DNA from: Alphaproteobacteria bacterium
Lineage (GTDB): Bacteria; Pseudomonadota; Alphaproteobacteria; Caulobacterales; Caulobacteraceae
Reading direction: 5' to 3'
NCBI GenBank assembly: GCA_018826515.1
Contig: JAHKAM010000024.1
Location: forward strand, 1-42,146
Length of the DNA: 42,146 nt
In this document: piece after piece, positions 7,536-16,149 of the stretch
Position numbering within the stretch: position 1 is the stretch's first letter
How the letters are laid out: the number at the start of each line of letters is the position of its first letter
The notes under the pieces: generated by a model
Database searches by the model: none
Told to the model about the DNA's origin: nothing
Seen by the model: only the letters and a program-made list of their open reading frames with translations
Program-made: the position numbers and the translations under genes

Positions 7536-8792
7536 CTATGGGGCGACCTTATCGGCCGGCGCCGCGAGTTCCGGACGGGACAGGGCGCGCGGCGCGGTCT
7601 CGACCGGCGGGAGGACCGGCAGATCCTTGCCCTCATGGTCGACCTGCAGGTCCTCGAACCGTCGGGCGGAGACCATGACCTGGCTCTCCAGCGAGCCGAC
7701 GAACTGATTGTATTTGCCGACGGCCGTATCGAGCGCCCGGCCGACGGCCGCGGCGTGGCCGCCCATGACCGAGAGGCGTTTGTAGAGTTCCTTGCCCAGT
7801 TTCGCGACGTCCTCGGCGTTCTTCGCCTGCTCCTCGGCGCGCCAGCCGTAGGCGACGGCCTTGCACAGGGCGAACAGGGTCGTGGGGGTGACGATGACGA
7901 CGCGCGAGGCCATGGCCGTGGTCATCAGATCGGGCTCATGGTCCAGCGCGGCGGCGAGGAAGGCGTCGCCGGGGACGAACATGGCGACGAAGTCCGGGCT
8001 GGACTTGAACTGGTCCTGATAGGCCTTGGACGACAGCTGGCGGACGTGGGTCTTCATACTGGTGGCGGTGCGCAGGGAGGCGGCCTTGGCCTGGGCCTCC
8101 TCGTCGCCGTCGGCCTCGTCGCCGAAGGCCAGGGAAACCTTGGCGTCGATCACGAACATGCCGCCGCCGGGCAGACGCACGACGAAGTCGGGGCGTTGCT
8201 GGCGGCCGGCGTCGTCGGCGGTCGAGGATTGTTCCTCGAAGTCGAACCGCCCGGCCATACCGGCGGCCTCCAGCACGTTGCGGCAGGTCTGCTCGCCCCA
8301 GCGGCCGCGCCGGCCGGTGTTGCCGCGCAGGGCCTCGGTCAGGCGGCGGGCCTCGTCGCGGGTGGCGGTCGAAGCGGTCATCAGCAGGGCCAGTTGCTCC
8401 TTCAGCCCGCCGGTCTCCTCATTGCGGGTCTTTTCAAGGGCGGCGACGTGTTCCTGGAACTGTTTCAGCGTCTCGGCCACGGGCTTGAGCTGGGCCTCCA
8501 TCCGCTGCTGGGACATCAGTTCGCGGGTGCGGAAGGTCTCGTCGGTGCGTTTCAGCAGCGCCTCGGCGACCGTATTTGCGGATTGCGCCGCCTGGGCGCG
8601 GAGCAGTTCCGTCGAGGTCGCAGCCTGGTCCTCGAACAGTCGCATCCGGGCCTCGGTCTCGGCATGGCGGGCGTGCAGATCCCAGGCGCGGACCTCGGCG
8701 GCGGCGGCGCGGCGGCGCTCCATCAGGGCCCAGAACAGGGCGAGAGCGGCGATCAGGGCGGCGGCGAGGAAGGCGACGAAGGAGGCGTTCAT
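7536..8792 (-). CDS. rmuC: DNA recombination protein RmuC homologue
   Basis: A 418-residue protein. One transmembrane helix at the N-terminus (MNASFVAFLAAALIAALALFWALM) is followed by a basic, strongly helical coiled-coil region to about residue 150 and then the RmuC domain, seen in GRRGRWGEQTCRNVLEAAGM, RPDFVVRLPGGGMFVIDAKVSL and FVPGDAFLAAALD. RmuC proteins have a nuclease-like core with the D...DAK pattern visible here and limit recombination at short inverted repeats; the exact reaction is unproven. GGAACGGAG upstream of the ATG at 8792 fixes the start; the longer frame to 8933 has no support. It is transcribed alone. Confidence 0.93.
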   Translation of the reverse strand: MNASFVAFLAAALIAALALFWALMERRRAAAAEVRAWDLHARHAETEARMRLFEDQAATSTELLRAQAAQSANTVAEALLKRTDETFRTRELMSQQRMEAQLKPVAETLKQFQEHVAALEKTRNEETGGLKEQLALLMTASTATRDEARRLTEALRGNTGRRGRWGEQTCRNVLEAAGMAGRFDFEEQSSTADDAGRQQRPDFVVRLPGGGMFVIDAKVSLAFGDEADGDEEAQAKAASLRTATSMKTHVRQLSSKAYQDQFKSSPDFVAMFVPGDAFLAAALDHEPDLMTTAMASRVVIVTPTTLFALCKAVAYGWRAEEQAKNAEDVAKLGKELYKRLSVMGGHAAAVGRALDTAVGKYNQFVGSLESQVMVSARRFEDLQVDHEGKDLPVLPPVETAPRALSRPELAAPADKVAP

Positions 8793-9208
8793 GCTCCGTT
8801 CCTTAAAGGGAGTCGCCGGGCCGCGCCACGACGGCGCACGGTTGGGAATTTTCGAGTGCACATAGTGTACAGTTCCCCGCAATCGCCCTGAGGGCGGAAC
8901 GGCGAGTCCAACCGGAGTGCAGATTGAGTTCACATTTCATGACCCTTTCAGCCGCGGCGGTGCGGTACAGAGAAGGCTAGGCGACCGGTGCGTCGGTTTC
9001 GGTCCCAGGCCGCGGGTTTCGAGCCTTGGACGACCGTCGCGTCCCAACCGAGGTCGTGTCAAAAACACGCGGGCTGCGATGGCCGCGTGAAGCCGGACCG
9101 CGGACGACCCGAAACTGACGCTCATTGCGCGATCCGCGAGAGTGATGCATCTGACCGACAGGCCCATCCCCGCGAGAAATCATCATAACTCCTCTCAAAC
9201 CCAGAGGT
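8793..9208. other. 416-base stretch without a convincing gene; contains imperfect inverted repeats
   Basis: No frame here looks like coding sequence. An imperfect palindrome GTGCACATAGTGTAC (8856-8870) lies about 65 bases upstream of rmuC and could be a regulator site. Between 8990 and 9121 there are terminal inverted repeats, GCGTCGGTTTCGG (8990-9002) against CCGAAACTGACGC (9109-9121) with one mismatch in 13. Inside are small hairpins: CGTGT/ACACG at 9055-9069 and CACGCGG/CCGCGTG at 9066-9089, which overlap and so are alternatives. This may be a small structured RNA or a decayed short repeat; the sequence alone does not decide. Confidence 0.4.
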
Positions 9209-9571
9209 TTGACCATCGCGCGGGAGATCGCGGCGAGCGGGGTCGCCTTAGCGACCTATGTCGCGGCCGCCTTATGCGTCGGCTGGATGGTTTCAATCCT
9301 GCTCGCGCCCCTGGGCTATGTCTGGCCTCGCTTTGCCGCCGAGGCAGCCATTTCCACCTGCCTGGGCATGATCGCCAGTTGGCGACTGACGAACCTCCTG
9401 TTCCCCGACCGGTCGGGCAGGGTGATCTTCGCGGCCTTCGCTGGCGTGGTCCTGCTCGCCGTGCTGGCGGGTCGGAACAGCGCCCCGAACTGGCTGCACA
9501 CAGGTCAGGCCCTGCTTCTCGTCGGACTCGCCTATGGCCTGTTCTGGCCGCGCCGGCGACCCGCTAGCTGA
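9209..9571 (+). CDS. Small membrane protein of unknown function
   Basis: A 120-residue protein with about four hydrophobic segments and positive residues between them, ending WPRRRPAS. I recognise no family. The first available start is a TTG at 9209; AGAGG lies only one base before it, and the start sits in a hairpin (TCAAACC 9195-9201 with GGTTTGA 9206-9212), so initiation is either weak, regulated or misassigned. The competing frame is arginine- and proline-rich in the manner of non-coding frames in GC-rich DNA, whereas this one gives coherent membrane helices. It is convergent with the hydrolase gene, 22 bases apart. Confidence 0.55.
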   Translation: MTIAREIAASGVALATYVAAALCVGWMVSILLAPLGYVWPRFAAEAAISTCLGMIASWRLTNLLFPDRSGRVIFAAFAGVVLLAVLAGRNSAPNWLHTGQALLLVGLAYGLFWPRRRPAS

Positions 9572-9593
9572 CCGCACACGGGCGCTCAGACGT

Positions 9594-10994
9594 TCATCGA
9601 TTGGGCCGGGAGCGGGAGGCGCAGGAGTCCGGAACCTCTGCTCCGGCCTCGAAGGCCGAAACGATGCGGACAAAACAGTCGGGCGCCGCGAAGGGCAGCA
9701 TGTGGGCTCCGTCCACCACGGTCGCGAACGTCACCTCGCCGACCTCGGACAGTTTCGCAGCATGGGCGACGGCGCCCTCGTAGGGCGTATTGGGGTCGAG
9801 CGTGCCGTGGATCACCAGGGTGCGCGGCAAGGCCACAGGGCTGCGACCGTAGAAGGCGTCACGGTCGTAGAGGGGCGCGGACGGACCGACGAGCAGTCCC
9901 GGCAAGGGGCTGGTGAAGAGCGCGTTCCGGGCTTCGACCTCAACGTCCTCCGCGGTCAGGTCACGACGTCCATTGTTTTCGGAAGCGTTCATGAGGATGA
10001 CGAGCGGAAGCGCGGGCGAGGATTGCGGGTATTGGCCCAACTGGTCGAACTCAGTCGCCAGCGCCGCCCGAACGGCCACGAGTCGTGACGCATCGCCCTC
10101 GCTCAAGGCGGAGATGACGGCCGGGATTTGATCGCGAAGCGCGGGGAAGTTCAACAGGGTCGCGAGAAACCGGCGGAGGTCGCCGCCCGGCGCGCTCTCC
10201 GCCCAGAGCGACTGCCGGTCCGGGTTTGCGAGAAGGGCCGCGTAGGCCTGCAATTCGTCGGCGCCCAGCAGGCTCTTGCCCACCTTGTCGACGATCGCCG
10301 TCCGATGACTGAGGTCCCACTCGGGAGACGCCTCCGGCGGAACGAGGCCGTCGAGGATGACGCCGTCAAGCGGCGCCGGCGCGGCCTGAAGCATCCGCAG
10401 AATGAGCTGGGTGCCGTACGATACGCCATAGACCTGCACCGATCCCTGGCCCCGGTGGCGCGTGATCAGCTGCGACAGATCCTGCGCGGCGTTGGTGACC
10501 GTAAACGCCTGGGTGCGATCGGTGTCGGCGTACATTCCGCCGATGCATGACCCCCACTCAGCGCCCGCCAAGGCGTGACCGCCCTCGCTGTCCGCAGCCT
10601 CTTCGGCCGGACAGAGCCGGGTTGAATAGCCTGTGCCGCGATGATCGGGAATGATGAGGTCACGATCCGGAAACGCCGCGCGCAGGGTGTCGAGGAACGG
10701 ATAGAAGGACGCCCCGCTTTCCCCCGGACCGCCGGCGATGAGCCAAACTTCGCCGGTTGTCCGCCCGGTGACGGACGGGAATTTGCGGATGAACAGATCC
10801 ACGGCGCTCCCCTCCGGTTCATTGGGCCGAAGCGGCAAATGACTGACCGCGCACAGACTGCCCGCCAGGCCCGGCAGGGCGGCGTCGGCGCAGGGGGTGA
10901 ATTCGTCCCCGGCCCAGACCGGGCCACACGACATCGCCGCGATCAGGCCCCCGAGGGCGAGCCGCGCGTTGGCGCGATGACTGGCTTTCGACAC
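9594..10994 (-). CDS. Exported alpha/beta hydrolase (S33 / TAP-like peptidase family)
   Basis: A 466-residue alpha/beta hydrolase with a signal peptide (residues 1-28, ending PVWA). Motifs are in S33 order: oxyanion-hole loop WLIAGGPGESG (residues 84-94), DHRGTGYS, nucleophile elbow VYGVSYGTQ with Ser192, HGTLDPNTPYE supplying the acid, and DGAHMLPF supplying the catalytic His near the C-terminus. Members release N-terminal residues from peptides or hydrolyse esters; the substrate is unknown. I choose the GTG at 10994 because GGGGAG precedes it by six bases; an ATG at 11021 adds nine residues without a ribosome site. A near-perfect 20-base palindrome 75 bases upstream suggests a dedicated regulator. 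Confidence 0.86.
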   Translation of the reverse strand: MSKASHRANARLALGGLIAAMSCGPVWAGDEFTPCADAALPGLAGSLCAVSHLPLRPNEPEGSAVDLFIRKFPSVTGRTTGEVWLIAGGPGESGASFYPFLDTLRAAFPDRDLIIPDHRGTGYSTRLCPAEEAADSEGGHALAGAEWGSCIGGMYADTDRTQAFTVTNAAQDLSQLITRHRGQGSVQVYGVSYGTQLILRMLQAAPAPLDGVILDGLVPPEASPEWDLSHRTAIVDKVGKSLLGADELQAYAALLANPDRQSLWAESAPGGDLRRFLATLLNFPALRDQIPAVISALSEGDASRLVAVRAALATEFDQLGQYPQSSPALPLVILMNASENNGRRDLTAEDVEVEARNALFTSPLPGLLVGPSAPLYDRDAFYGRSPVALPRTLVIHGTLDPNTPYEGAVAHAAKLSEVGEVTFATVVDGAHMLPFAAPDCFVRIVSAFEAGAEVPDSCASRSRPNR

Positions 10995-11068
10995 GTTGAA
11001 CTCCCCGGACGCGGCTGACATGCCGTGTCAGAAGAGGCTTCGGGCCCCGCCCGCAGATGCAGATTTCG

Positions 11069-11088
11069 GCATTACGATTTCGCAATGC
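11069..11088. promoter_or_regulatory. Near-perfect 20-base palindrome upstream of the hydrolase gene
   Basis: The sequence GCATTACGATTTCGCAATGC has identical half-sites except at three symmetric pairs (GCATT-R-CGA against its complement). It lies in the 156-base gap between the recR stop and the hydrolase start, 75 bases from that start. The size and symmetry fit a dimeric TetR- or MarR-type operator. No regulator gene of that kind is adjacent, so the partner is unknown. Confidence 0.45.
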
Positions 11089-11150
11089 AGGAGATCTGAC
11101 GCCGCCCTGGAGCTGTCGTCCGCTTTCCAAGCTCCGCCGCAGCGTCCGCT

Positions 11151-11753
11151 TCAGGTCGGCCGGCGCTGGCGCATGGCCTGGATGATGGTGCCGTCGTCCA
11201 GCCAGTCCAGTTCACCGCCCACCGGGACGCCGCGGGCCAGGGAGGTGATCTCCACGCCCGTGCCGACGAGGCGTTCGGCGATGTAGTGGGCGGTGGTCTG
11301 GCCGTCGACGGTGGCCGGCAGGGCCAGAACGACCTCCTTCGCCTCGCCGCCGCGCACGCGCCCGACCAGTTCGGCGACCCGAAGGGCGTCCGGGCCGACG
11401 CCGTCGAGGGCCGAGAGCAGGCCGCCGAGCACATGGTATTTGCCGCGGAAGGCGCCAGACCGCTCCATGGCCCACAGGGCGCCGGCCTCCTCGACCACGC
11501 AGATCAGGGCGTTGTCGCGCGCGCTGTCCGAACAGATGGAACAGGGATCGCGGGTGTCCGGCGCGCCGCAAACGCTGCACGACGTCACCTTCGCCGCCGT
11601 CTCGGCCAGGGATGCGGCCAGCGGCACCAGCAGTTGTTCGCGCTTCTTCAGCAGGGCCAGGGCGGCGCGACGGGCCGAGCGGGGACCAAGGCCGGGGAGT
11701 TTGGCCAGCAGGCTGATCAGCCGCTCGATCTCGGGTCCGGCGGAGGCGGCCAT
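11151..11753 (-). CDS. recR: Recombination mediator protein RecR
   Basis: A 200-residue RecR of normal length. An N-terminal helix-hairpin-helix ([18 protein letters not shown]) is followed by the four-cysteine zinc finger C59-x2-C62-x8-C71-x2-C74, then a Toprim domain ([18 protein letters not shown], through [17 protein letters not shown]) and the C-terminal [19 protein letters not shown]. RecR works with RecF/RecO to load RecA at single-strand gaps. It lies 13 bases after ybaB on the same strand, the standard ybaB-recR pair. The start ATG has no clear ribosome site, consistent with coupling to ybaB. Confidence 0.97.
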   Translation of the reverse strand: MAASAGPEIERLISLLAKLPGLGPRSARRAALALLKKREQLLVPLAASLAETAAKVTSCSVCGAPDTRDPCSICSDSARDNALICVVEEAGALWAMERSGAFRGKYHVLGGLLSALDGVGPDALRVAELVGRVRGGEAKEVVLALPATVDGQTTAHYIAERLVGTGVEITSLARGVPVGGELDWLDDGTIIQAMRQRRPT

Positions 11754-11766
11754 GCGGGTTCGGAAC

Positions 11767-12096
11767 TCAGAACAGTTTCGGCATGCCGGGGATGTTCATC
11801 CCGGCCATCGGGCCGGCGGCCTCGCGCATCAGGGCGCTGTTGGCCTCGTCCAGCTTGCGCTTGGCGTCGGCGTGGGCGGCGACGATCAGGTCGGCGAGGA
11901 TTTCACCTTCGCCGGAGACCAGCAGGCTGTCATCGATGGTCACGCCGGTGATCTCGCCGGCGCCTTTCAGCGCCACGGTCACCAATCCGCCGCCGGAGGT
12001 GCCGGAGGCTGTGGTTTCGGCCATTTTCGCCTGGGCGTCCTGCAGCTTCTGCTGCATCGCCTGGGCCTGTTGCATGAGGGCGTTGAGGTCTTTCAT
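11767..12096 (-). CDS. ybaB: YbaB/EbfC family nucleoid-associated protein
   Basis: A 109-residue protein with the canonical start [19 protein letters not shown], a helical dimerisation segment, and a beta sheet containing [21 protein letters not shown]. YbaB/EbfC binds DNA as a homodimer and affects nucleoid organisation. GAGGG precedes the ATG at 12096; the 35-residue upstream extension is AT-rich intergenic sequence. It is co-transcribed with recR. In many bacteria dnaX directly precedes this pair; here dnaX is 1.5 kb further upstream with two other genes between. Confidence 0.94.
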   Translation of the reverse strand: MKDLNALMQQAQAMQQKLQDAQAKMAETTASGTSGGGLVTVALKGAGEITGVTIDDSLLVSGEGEILADLIVAAHADAKRKLDEANSALMREAAGPMAGMNIPGMPKLF

Positions 12097-12194
12097 GCCC
12101 TCAAGATAGGCGCTGCCCCCTGCTTCGGACAGACCTGAAAAATAGTAACCGAATTTGTTTCTAATAGACTTGATCCCGAACCGGTGAAGCCTAT

Positions 12195-12217
12195 TTAGCA
12201 CCTATCACTGTTGCTAA
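12195..12217. promoter_or_regulatory. Inverted repeat in the divergent ybaB / nitroreductase promoter region
   Basis: TTAGCA (12195-12200) and TGCTAA (12212-12217) are six-base arms separated by 11 bases, in an unusually AT-rich patch between two divergent genes, 15 bases before the nitroreductase ATG. This could be an operator for the nitroreductase gene. Arms are short, so support is limited. Confidence 0.35.
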
Positions 12218-12231
12218 TGAGGACATCTCCC

Positions 12232-12846
12232 ATGGCCTTCGACTCCGCGGCCGCCCGCGACCTGCCCCTTTCCGACGCAGCGCTGGAGCAGCTCTTCACC
12301 CGCGCGCGCACGCGCAACGCCTGGACCGACCGGGCCGTATCCGTGGACCTGCTGCACAGGCTCTATGACCTGACCAAACTCGGGCCGACGGCGGTCAATG
12401 CGACCCCGGCGCGCTTCGTGTTCCTGACTTCGCCCGAGGCCAGGGCGCGGCTCGCGCCCCTGATGTCGGAAGCCAACCGCGCCAAGACGCTGCAGGCGCC
12501 GGTCAATGTGATCATCGGCCAGGATGTCGAGTTTCACGAACACCTGCCGGTGCTGTTCCCGCACGCGCCCGGGGCGAAGGACTGGTTCGCGGACGAGGCA
12601 GGCCGGCGCGAGACCGCCTTCCGCAACGCCTCGCTGCAGGGCGGCTATTTCCTGCTGGCGGCTCGGGCGCTGGGTCTCGATGTCGGCCCCATGTCGGGCT
12701 TCGACGCCGCGGCGGTGAAGGCGGAGTTCTTCGCCGGCACGACGGTCGAGCCGAATTTCATCGTCAACCTGGGCTATGGCTCGGATGAGAACCTGTTCCC
12801 ACGGTCGCCGCGCCTGAGCTTCGACGAAGCGGCGGCGATCCTTTAG
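12232..12846 (+). CDS. Nitroreductase family protein, RutE-like (malonic semialdehyde reductase group)
   Basis: A 204-residue flavin-dependent oxidoreductase. [72 protein letters not shown] and [22 protein letters not shown] all match the RutE/HadB-like branch, which binds FMN and reduces substrates with NAD(P)H. In E. coli RutE reduces malonic semialdehyde during pyrimidine use, but no other rut gene is nearby, so the substrate here is open. The ATG at 12232 has AGGA ten bases upstream and matches the family N-terminus. Its stop overlaps the convergent stop of the next gene by four bases. Confidence 0.86.
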   Translation: MAFDSAAARDLPLSDAALEQLFTRARTRNAWTDRAVSVDLLHRLYDLTKLGPTAVNATPARFVFLTSPEARARLAPLMSEANRAKTLQAPVNVIIGQDVEFHEHLPVLFPHAPGAKDWFADEAGRRETAFRNASLQGGYFLLAARALGLDVGPMSGFDAAAVKAEFFAGTTVEPNFIVNLGYGSDENLFPRSPRLSFDEAAAIL

Positions 12847-13589
12847 GGGGCCGGGTCCGGGGTCGTCGCGGGCGCCTCGAGCGCGGCCGCGATATCGGCC
12901 AACCGCTCGTTCATCCGGTCAAGGCGCGCGGCGAAGGGTTCTTCGCTCGCCGCCGTTCCGGCCTCCCGCCTGATGAACATCTCAAGCGCGTAGTCCGCGA
13001 AAATCCCGGCCAGGGCGACGTTCTGGTCCATTCGCGCCTCAAGCCGGCGCCGGGCCTCGTCCGGTTCGCCCGAGACCGACATCGCCACCCCGTAGTAGGC
13101 CGTCAGACGTCGATCCGGCCCCTCGGCATAGGTCTTCGACTGCATGGCCCCGCCCTCCCCGGCGACGATGATGCAGCGATATCCCCTGACGGAGCCGCGC
13201 GTGAAGCGGCTGAAGTGGATGATTTCGGCGGTCGAGCCTTCGGGGGTGCAGCCGCGGGCGTCGGTCAGGACCGTCGGTCCCTCCCCGTCCGACTCCAGCG
13301 CGCCCGTGGTGACCTCCGACTCGAAGTCGAAGGCGAAGGTGGTCCCCCAGCGCCGCTCATCGCCCGCGGGCAAGACCGGCATGGCGGCTTCGAACGCCTG
13401 GTTCAGGATATCCGTCGGAAACTGCGGCGCCTCCGTCCCGAGCGCCGTTTCGAGCAGATGGAGCTTCTCGATCAGTTCGGCGGTGATCGCTCCCAGCTCC
13501 TGGCGGGTATCCGGCTCCCGCGCCGCCGCAGGGGAGCCGGCGAGGGCCAGGACCATGGCCGCAATGCCGGTCGTTCTCAACCAAACCAT
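12843..13589 (-). CDS. Exported protein of unknown function
   Basis: A 248-residue protein with a signal peptide ([23 protein letters not shown]) cleaved near residue 23. The mature part has two cysteines (RGCTPEG and [11 protein letters not shown]) that may form a disulfide, a beta-rich middle, and a helical C-terminus ending in a proline/alanine tail. I recognise no domain. A GGGGGTG lies before the ATG. Its stop codon overlaps that of the nitroreductase on the other strand. Sequence character (balanced composition, clear signal peptide) supports a real gene; it sits between dnaX and ybaB, where other genomes usually have no gene. Confidence 0.68.
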   Translation of the reverse strand: MVWLRTTGIAAMVLALAGSPAAAREPDTRQELGAITAELIEKLHLLETALGTEAPQFPTDILNQAFEAAMPVLPAGDERRWGTTFAFDFESEVTTGALESDGEGPTVLTDARGCTPEGSTAEIIHFSRFTRGSVRGYRCIIVAGEGGAMQSKTYAEGPDRRLTAYYGVAMSVSGEPDEARRRLEARMDQNVALAGIFADYALEMFIRREAGTAASEEPFAARLDRMNERLADIAAALEAPATTPDPAP

Positions 13590-13681
13590 CTTGCACCCCC
13601 GTTCAGACCTTCATGGGACGAACAAGGGCCGGAGGCGACTGACGAGGCCTGACAGCGACGCGAGTCCGGAGCGATGAGCGT

Positions 13682-15574
13682 TCAGTCCTCGTCAGGATCC
13701 GGCGTGTCGTCGGGGATGACCGGCAATTCGACCGGGGCCGCGAGGGTCTTGATCTCGCCGATGGTCGCGCCGGGGAAGGCGTCCATGACAGCACGGACGA
13801 AGGGGTCGGCCTCGATCCCGGCGCGTTCCTCGGCGCGTTTGCGGCGGTCGATCTCGATCATCGTCTCGCCGCCGCCCTGGCCGTTGGCGGCGATCAGCCA
13901 GGTGCGTCCGGTCCAGTCCTTGAGACGCGAAGCCAGCTTGCGGGCCAGGTCGATGGGCGCGCCGTCGAGGCTTTCATAGGTGATGGCGCCGGGCTTGAAG
14001 GCCACGGGGCGGACGTAGCGCTGGACGTCCATCTGCAGGCCGACCTCGCGCTTCTCGCCGATCAGGGCGACGACCTGTTCGAACGACTGCGGGTCCGGCA
14101 TTGTCGGCGCCGCGATCGGGAGGGTCGCCAGCTGGGCCGAGGCACCTCCCCCGCCGCCCGAAGGTCCGCGCGGGGCGGAGCCGCCGCCCGACATGGGTTC
14201 GCCGTCGCGCAGGGCCTTGAGCGCCTCCTCCGGTCCCGGCAGGTCGGCGGCATAGGCGAGGCGGACGATGGCCATCTCCACGGCGTCGGCGGGATTTGGC
14301 GCGCGGCGGACCTCGTCGAGGGCGCGCAGCAGCATCTGCCAGACGCGGGCCAGGGTTCCGGCCGAGATGACGGCGCCGAGGGCCGTCAGCTTCTGCGCCT
14401 GATCGTTGGGCAGGCGGGTCGCCTGGGGGCCCAGCATCTTGGCCACGGAGGCGGCGTGGCAGTGTTCCAGCAGGTCGTTGGTGATCTGCACCGGATCGGC
14501 GCCGTAGCCGTAGAGGGTGCGGAACAGCTCCAGCGCCTCGGGGGTGCGGCCGGCCATGATCGATTCGAACAGCGCGATGGTCTGGCTGCGGTCGGCCAGG
14601 CCGAGCATGTCGCGGACGATCTCGGTCTTCACCGTCTCGCCCTTGTCGCCCTGGACCAGGGCCTGATCCAGCAGGGAGAGACCATCGCGCACGGATCCCT
14701 CGGCCGCGCGGGCGATCAGGGCCAGGGCGTCCTGTTCGATCTTCATCCCCTCGCGGTCGGCGATGCGGGCGAGGTGTTCGACGAGGATCTCGGGCTCGAC
14801 GCGGCGCAGGTCGAAACGCTGGCAGCGGGACAGGATGGTCACCGGGACCTTGCGGATCTCGGTGGTGGCGAAGATGAATTTGGCGTGCGGCGGCGGCTCT
14901 TCCAGCGTCTTCAGCAGGGCGTTGAAGGCCTGGTTCGACAGCATGTGGACTTCGTCGAGGACATAGACCTTGTAGCGCGCCTCGACAGGGGCGTAGCGGA
15001 CGCTCTCGATGATGTCGCGGATGCCGTCGATGCCGGTGTGGGAGGCGGCGTCCATCTCGACCACGTCCATGTGCTGGCCGGCCATGATGGCGGCGTCGTG
15101 CCGGCCATGGGCGGTCAGCTCCAGCGAGGGCCGGTCGATGACGTCGGTCTGGTTGTTGAGGGCGCGGGCCAGCAGGCGGGCGGTGGTGGTCTTGCCGACG
15201 CCGCGGACGCCGGTGAGCATGAAGGCGTGGGCGATGCGGCCGGTCGAGAAGGCGTTGGTCAGGGTCCGGACCATGGCCTCCTGGCCGATCAGGTCCCCGA
15301 AGGTCAGCGGCCGGTATTTGCGGGCCAGGACGGTGTAGGCCGAGCCGTCGTCGGCATGGGCCGCGGGGCCGGCGTCGGCGGGGTCGGCGACCGTCTTCGG
15401 CGGGACTTTCACGGGCGCGGAATCAGAGGTCGCGGCGGCCTCGGCCTCACGCATGCCGGCCGGCTCGGGCGAGCCGAACATGTCGTCGGTGTCGGGATCG
15501 CGCTCGACGAGGTCGCCCTCGGGGGCGTCTTCCTCCCAGGGAGGACCATCGGGACTCGGATCGGCGTCGCTCAT
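13682..15574 (-). CDS. dnaX: DNA polymerase III subunit gamma/tau
   Basis: A 630-residue clamp-loader ATPase. Walker A is GVRGVGKTT (residues 122-130), Walker B VYVLDEVH (203-210), followed by the lid and collar domains. Two oddities: residues 1-78 form an acidic low-complexity extension, and the zinc module between Walker A and B, with four cysteines in E. coli, has none here (residues 138-170), as is common in alphaproteobacteria. A glycine-rich linker MSGGGSAPRGPSGGGGG (from 461) separates the ATPase/collar part from the tau C-terminus. In Caulobacter the shorter gamma form arises by ClpXP processing of DnaX; I see no slippery heptamer and infer the same here. Confidence 0.96.
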   Translation of the reverse strand: MSDADPSPDGPPWEEDAPEGDLVERDPDTDDMFGSPEPAGMREAEAAATSDSAPVKVPPKTVADPADAGPAAHADDGSAYTVLARKYRPLTFGDLIGQEAMVRTLTNAFSTGRIAHAFMLTGVRGVGKTTTARLLARALNNQTDVIDRPSLELTAHGRHDAAIMAGQHMDVVEMDAASHTGIDGIRDIIESVRYAPVEARYKVYVLDEVHMLSNQAFNALLKTLEEPPPHAKFIFATTEIRKVPVTILSRCQRFDLRRVEPEILVEHLARIADREGMKIEQDALALIARAAEGSVRDGLSLLDQALVQGDKGETVKTEIVRDMLGLADRSQTIALFESIMAGRTPEALELFRTLYGYGADPVQITNDLLEHCHAASVAKMLGPQATRLPNDQAQKLTALGAVISAGTLARVWQMLLRALDEVRRAPNPADAVEMAIVRLAYAADLPGPEEALKALRDGEPMSGGGSAPRGPSGGGGGASAQLATLPIAAPTMPDPQSFEQVVALIGEKREVGLQMDVQRYVRPVAFKPGAITYESLDGAPIDLARKLASRLKDWTGRTWLIAANGQGGGETMIEIDRRKRAEERAGIEADPFVRAVMDAFPGATIGEIKTLAAPVELPVIPDDTPDPDED

Positions 15575-15655
15575 CCGTCCGTCTTACAGCGAGAGGGCCG
15601 GGTCGCGCACCCCCTCGCCGCAAGGCGTTCGCGGTTTCCCGGAGATGGCGGTGGA

Positions 15656-16042
15656 TCAGTCGGTCATGTCGCGGATCTGGCCGCCGTCCGCCCGGATGCG
15701 CGCCAGCACCCGCTCGTGCAGCCATATGTTCATCGCCGCCGAATCGGAGGTGTCGCCGGGGTAGCCGAGTTCGTTGGCCAGTTCCTTGCGCTCCTCCAGG
15801 GTGCTGTCCATCCCGGTCAGTTTCATCAGATCGACGATGGAGGTGCGCCAGTTCAGCTTCTGCTCGCGTTGGGCGTTCATGAAGTCGAGAATGCCGTCGA
15901 CATCGACCGGCTGGGCGGCGGCGGCGGCTGAGGGGGCGGCCGTCGGAGCCGGCGCGGCCGTGGGGGTCGCAGCCGGAGGGGTCGAGGCCGCCGCATCCCT
16001 GTTCTTGAAGATCTTGCCGAGAATATTGCCGAGAATGCTCAT
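15656..16042 (-). CDS. DUF3597 domain protein
   Basis: A 128-residue protein. It begins MSILGNILGKIFKN, an amphipathic helix, followed by an alanine/proline-rich linker (residues 19-43) and the conserved DUF3597 domain: LNWRTSIVDLMKLTGMDS, ERKELANELGYPGD and AAMNIWLHERVLARI. The domain forms a helical bundle of unknown function; it resembles small peptidoglycan-associated proteins but lacks a signal peptide. It lies 81 bases upstream of dnaX on the same strand and may be co-transcribed with it. No catalytic residues can be assigned. Confidence 0.88.
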   Translation of the reverse strand: MSILGNILGKIFKNRDAAASTPPAATPTAAPAPTAAPSAAAAAQPVDVDGILDFMNAQREQKLNWRTSIVDLMKLTGMDSTLEERKELANELGYPGDTSDSAAMNIWLHERVLARIRADGGQIRDMTD

Positions 16043-16149
16043 GTCCGCTCCTGAAGGGTGAGCCTTCAGAGCGGCTGGGGACCGCGGCGGTTCCGCCCGC
16101 GCTCAAGGAGCAAGCTGCCGCGCGGCGAGCGTTAGCGCCCAAAAGAAGG

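Noticed and set aside
14100..14900. Programmed frameshift in dnaX producing gamma
   Set aside because: I found no slippery A-rich heptamer with a downstream stem in the coding frame, and related organisms use proteolysis instead.
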